Source: Fibrobacter sp. (GTDB lineage Bacteria > Fibrobacterota > Chitinivibrionia > Chitinivibrionales > Chitinispirillaceae). From it: a stretch of 34,565 nt of DNA. Below, one piece after another: positions 34,137 to 34,565 of this stretch; position 1 is the first letter of the stretch, and each line of letters begins with the position of its first letter. The DNA lies in contig JAAYEB010000136.1 of assembly GCA_012728995.1 (NCBI GenBank), positions 1 to 34,565 on the forward strand, written 5' to 3'. Under the pieces are notes generated by a model. The model saw only the letters and a list, made by a program, of their open reading frames with translations. It ran no database searches and was not told the DNA's origin. A program made the position numbers and the translations under genes.

Positions 34137-34565
34137 ATGAGAGTACATTGTTTTCAGCATGCAGCATTCGAAGGACCTGGTTATATTGAAAACTGGATAG
34201 AAAAAAACAGGCATTCAATTACATTTACACATTTTTTCAATAATGATCATACGATTCCGGATACAAGTGATATTGATTTACTTGTCATTATGGGTGGTCC
34301 AATGAGTGTAAACGATGAAAACGAATATTCATGGCTCATTAAAGAAAAATTGTTTCTGAAAAAAATGATTGATCAGAACAAACCGGTTTTGGGAATATGC
34401 CTTGGATCGCAATTAATTGCGAATGTACTGGGATCGAAAATTTTTAAAAACAGCTTTAAGGAAATCGGCTGGTATCCTGTATATAAAACTGTAAACAGCA
34501 GGCTTGACGATCTGTTTCCTGATAATTTTCATGCTCTTCACTGGCATGGTGAAACTTTTGATATT
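34137..34565 (+). CDS. Class I glutamine amidotransferase (partial)
   Basis: The first 143 residues are present; the gene runs off the window. Cytoplasmic class I glutamine amidotransferase (GuaA-N-like, similar to stand-alone proteins of the YfeJ/PuuD type). Visible features: LLVIMGGPMSV oxyanion-side strand, nucleophile C88 in GICLGSQLIANVLG, and HALHWHGETFDI, the family block before the catalytic His/Glu, which would lie beyond the edge. Start ATG 34137 has AAGGA 6 bases upstream. Substrate partner unknown. Confidence 0.9.
   Translation, partial: MRVHCFQHAAFEGPGYIENWIEKNRHSITFTHFFNNDHTIPDTSDIDLLVIMGGPMSVNDENEYSWLIKEKLFLKKMIDQNKPVLGICLGSQLIANVLGSKIFKNSFKEIGWYPVYKTVNSRLDDLFPDNFHALHWHGETFDI

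Overview
The window looks like chromosomal DNA of a Fibrobacterota bacterium, most likely of the Chitinispirillum/Chitinivibrio side. That placement is an inference. It rests on a TIGR02147-family regulator (a family I know mainly from Fibrobacter and relatives) paired with a short lipoprotein, on many secreted proteins carrying a 'D-x-x-GR ... G-x-Y-x-I' sorting-like module, on moderate to low GC content, and on long repeat-bearing intergenic stretches. About 20 genes look real. Most encode exported or envelope proteins.

Region by region: 177-3515 (-) is a 7TMR-DISM hybrid histidine kinase. 4222-5388 (+) and 6299-5532 (-) are convergent glycosyltransferases (GT4 and GT2), followed by a decayed MFS transporter tail (6351-6523). 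12385-6682 (-) is a chaperone-usher pilus operon: major pilin, attenuator-like hairpin, second pilin, chaperone, and an usher enlarged by three carboxypeptidase-regulatory-like beta domains. 13176-15221 (+) is a secreted PHP-type metallohydrolase. 18714-15246 (-) is a tight four-gene unit: lipoprotein serpin, cohesin-like secreted protein, TIGR02147 regulator, lipoprotein. 19556-21064 (+) is a GH30 (subfamily 8-like) glucuronoxylanase. It is followed by a DUF1573 protein and a GyrI-like ligand-binding protein that has a strong palindrome in its upstream region.

22692-24475 is a gene-poor, repeat-rich, decayed island. It has GC-rich direct repeats, a long inverted repeat, a 21-bp-period CCGGCT array, AT-rich tandem repeats, a frameshifted GxxExxY nuclease gene and what looks like the tail of a type I restriction HsdR gene. 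Ordinary genes resume with DUF2721 and GNAT proteins (-). They are followed by a large secreted M4 (thermolysin-like) protease with a TolB-like propeller (+), a secreted SGNH/sialate-O-acetylesterase-like enzyme (-), a YjbQ/UPF0047 protein (-), an NHL-repeat secreted protein (-), a Bax-inhibitor-1 membrane protein (+), and a class I glutamine amidotransferase cut by the window end (+).

Together the genes suggest a surface-attached polymer degrader. Xylanase, acetylesterase and protease act outside the cell, and the pilus operon could serve attachment. The serpin lipoprotein could protect the surface from proteases, and the hybrid kinase could sense small extracellular ligands. The two best candidates for something not well described are the usher with its C-terminal beta-domain extension in a non-proteobacterial chaperone-usher operon, and the serpin/cohesin-like/TIGR02147/lipoprotein operon. 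Start codons were re-chosen by ribosome-binding site where possible; several genes appear to use TTG/GTG or internal ATG starts.
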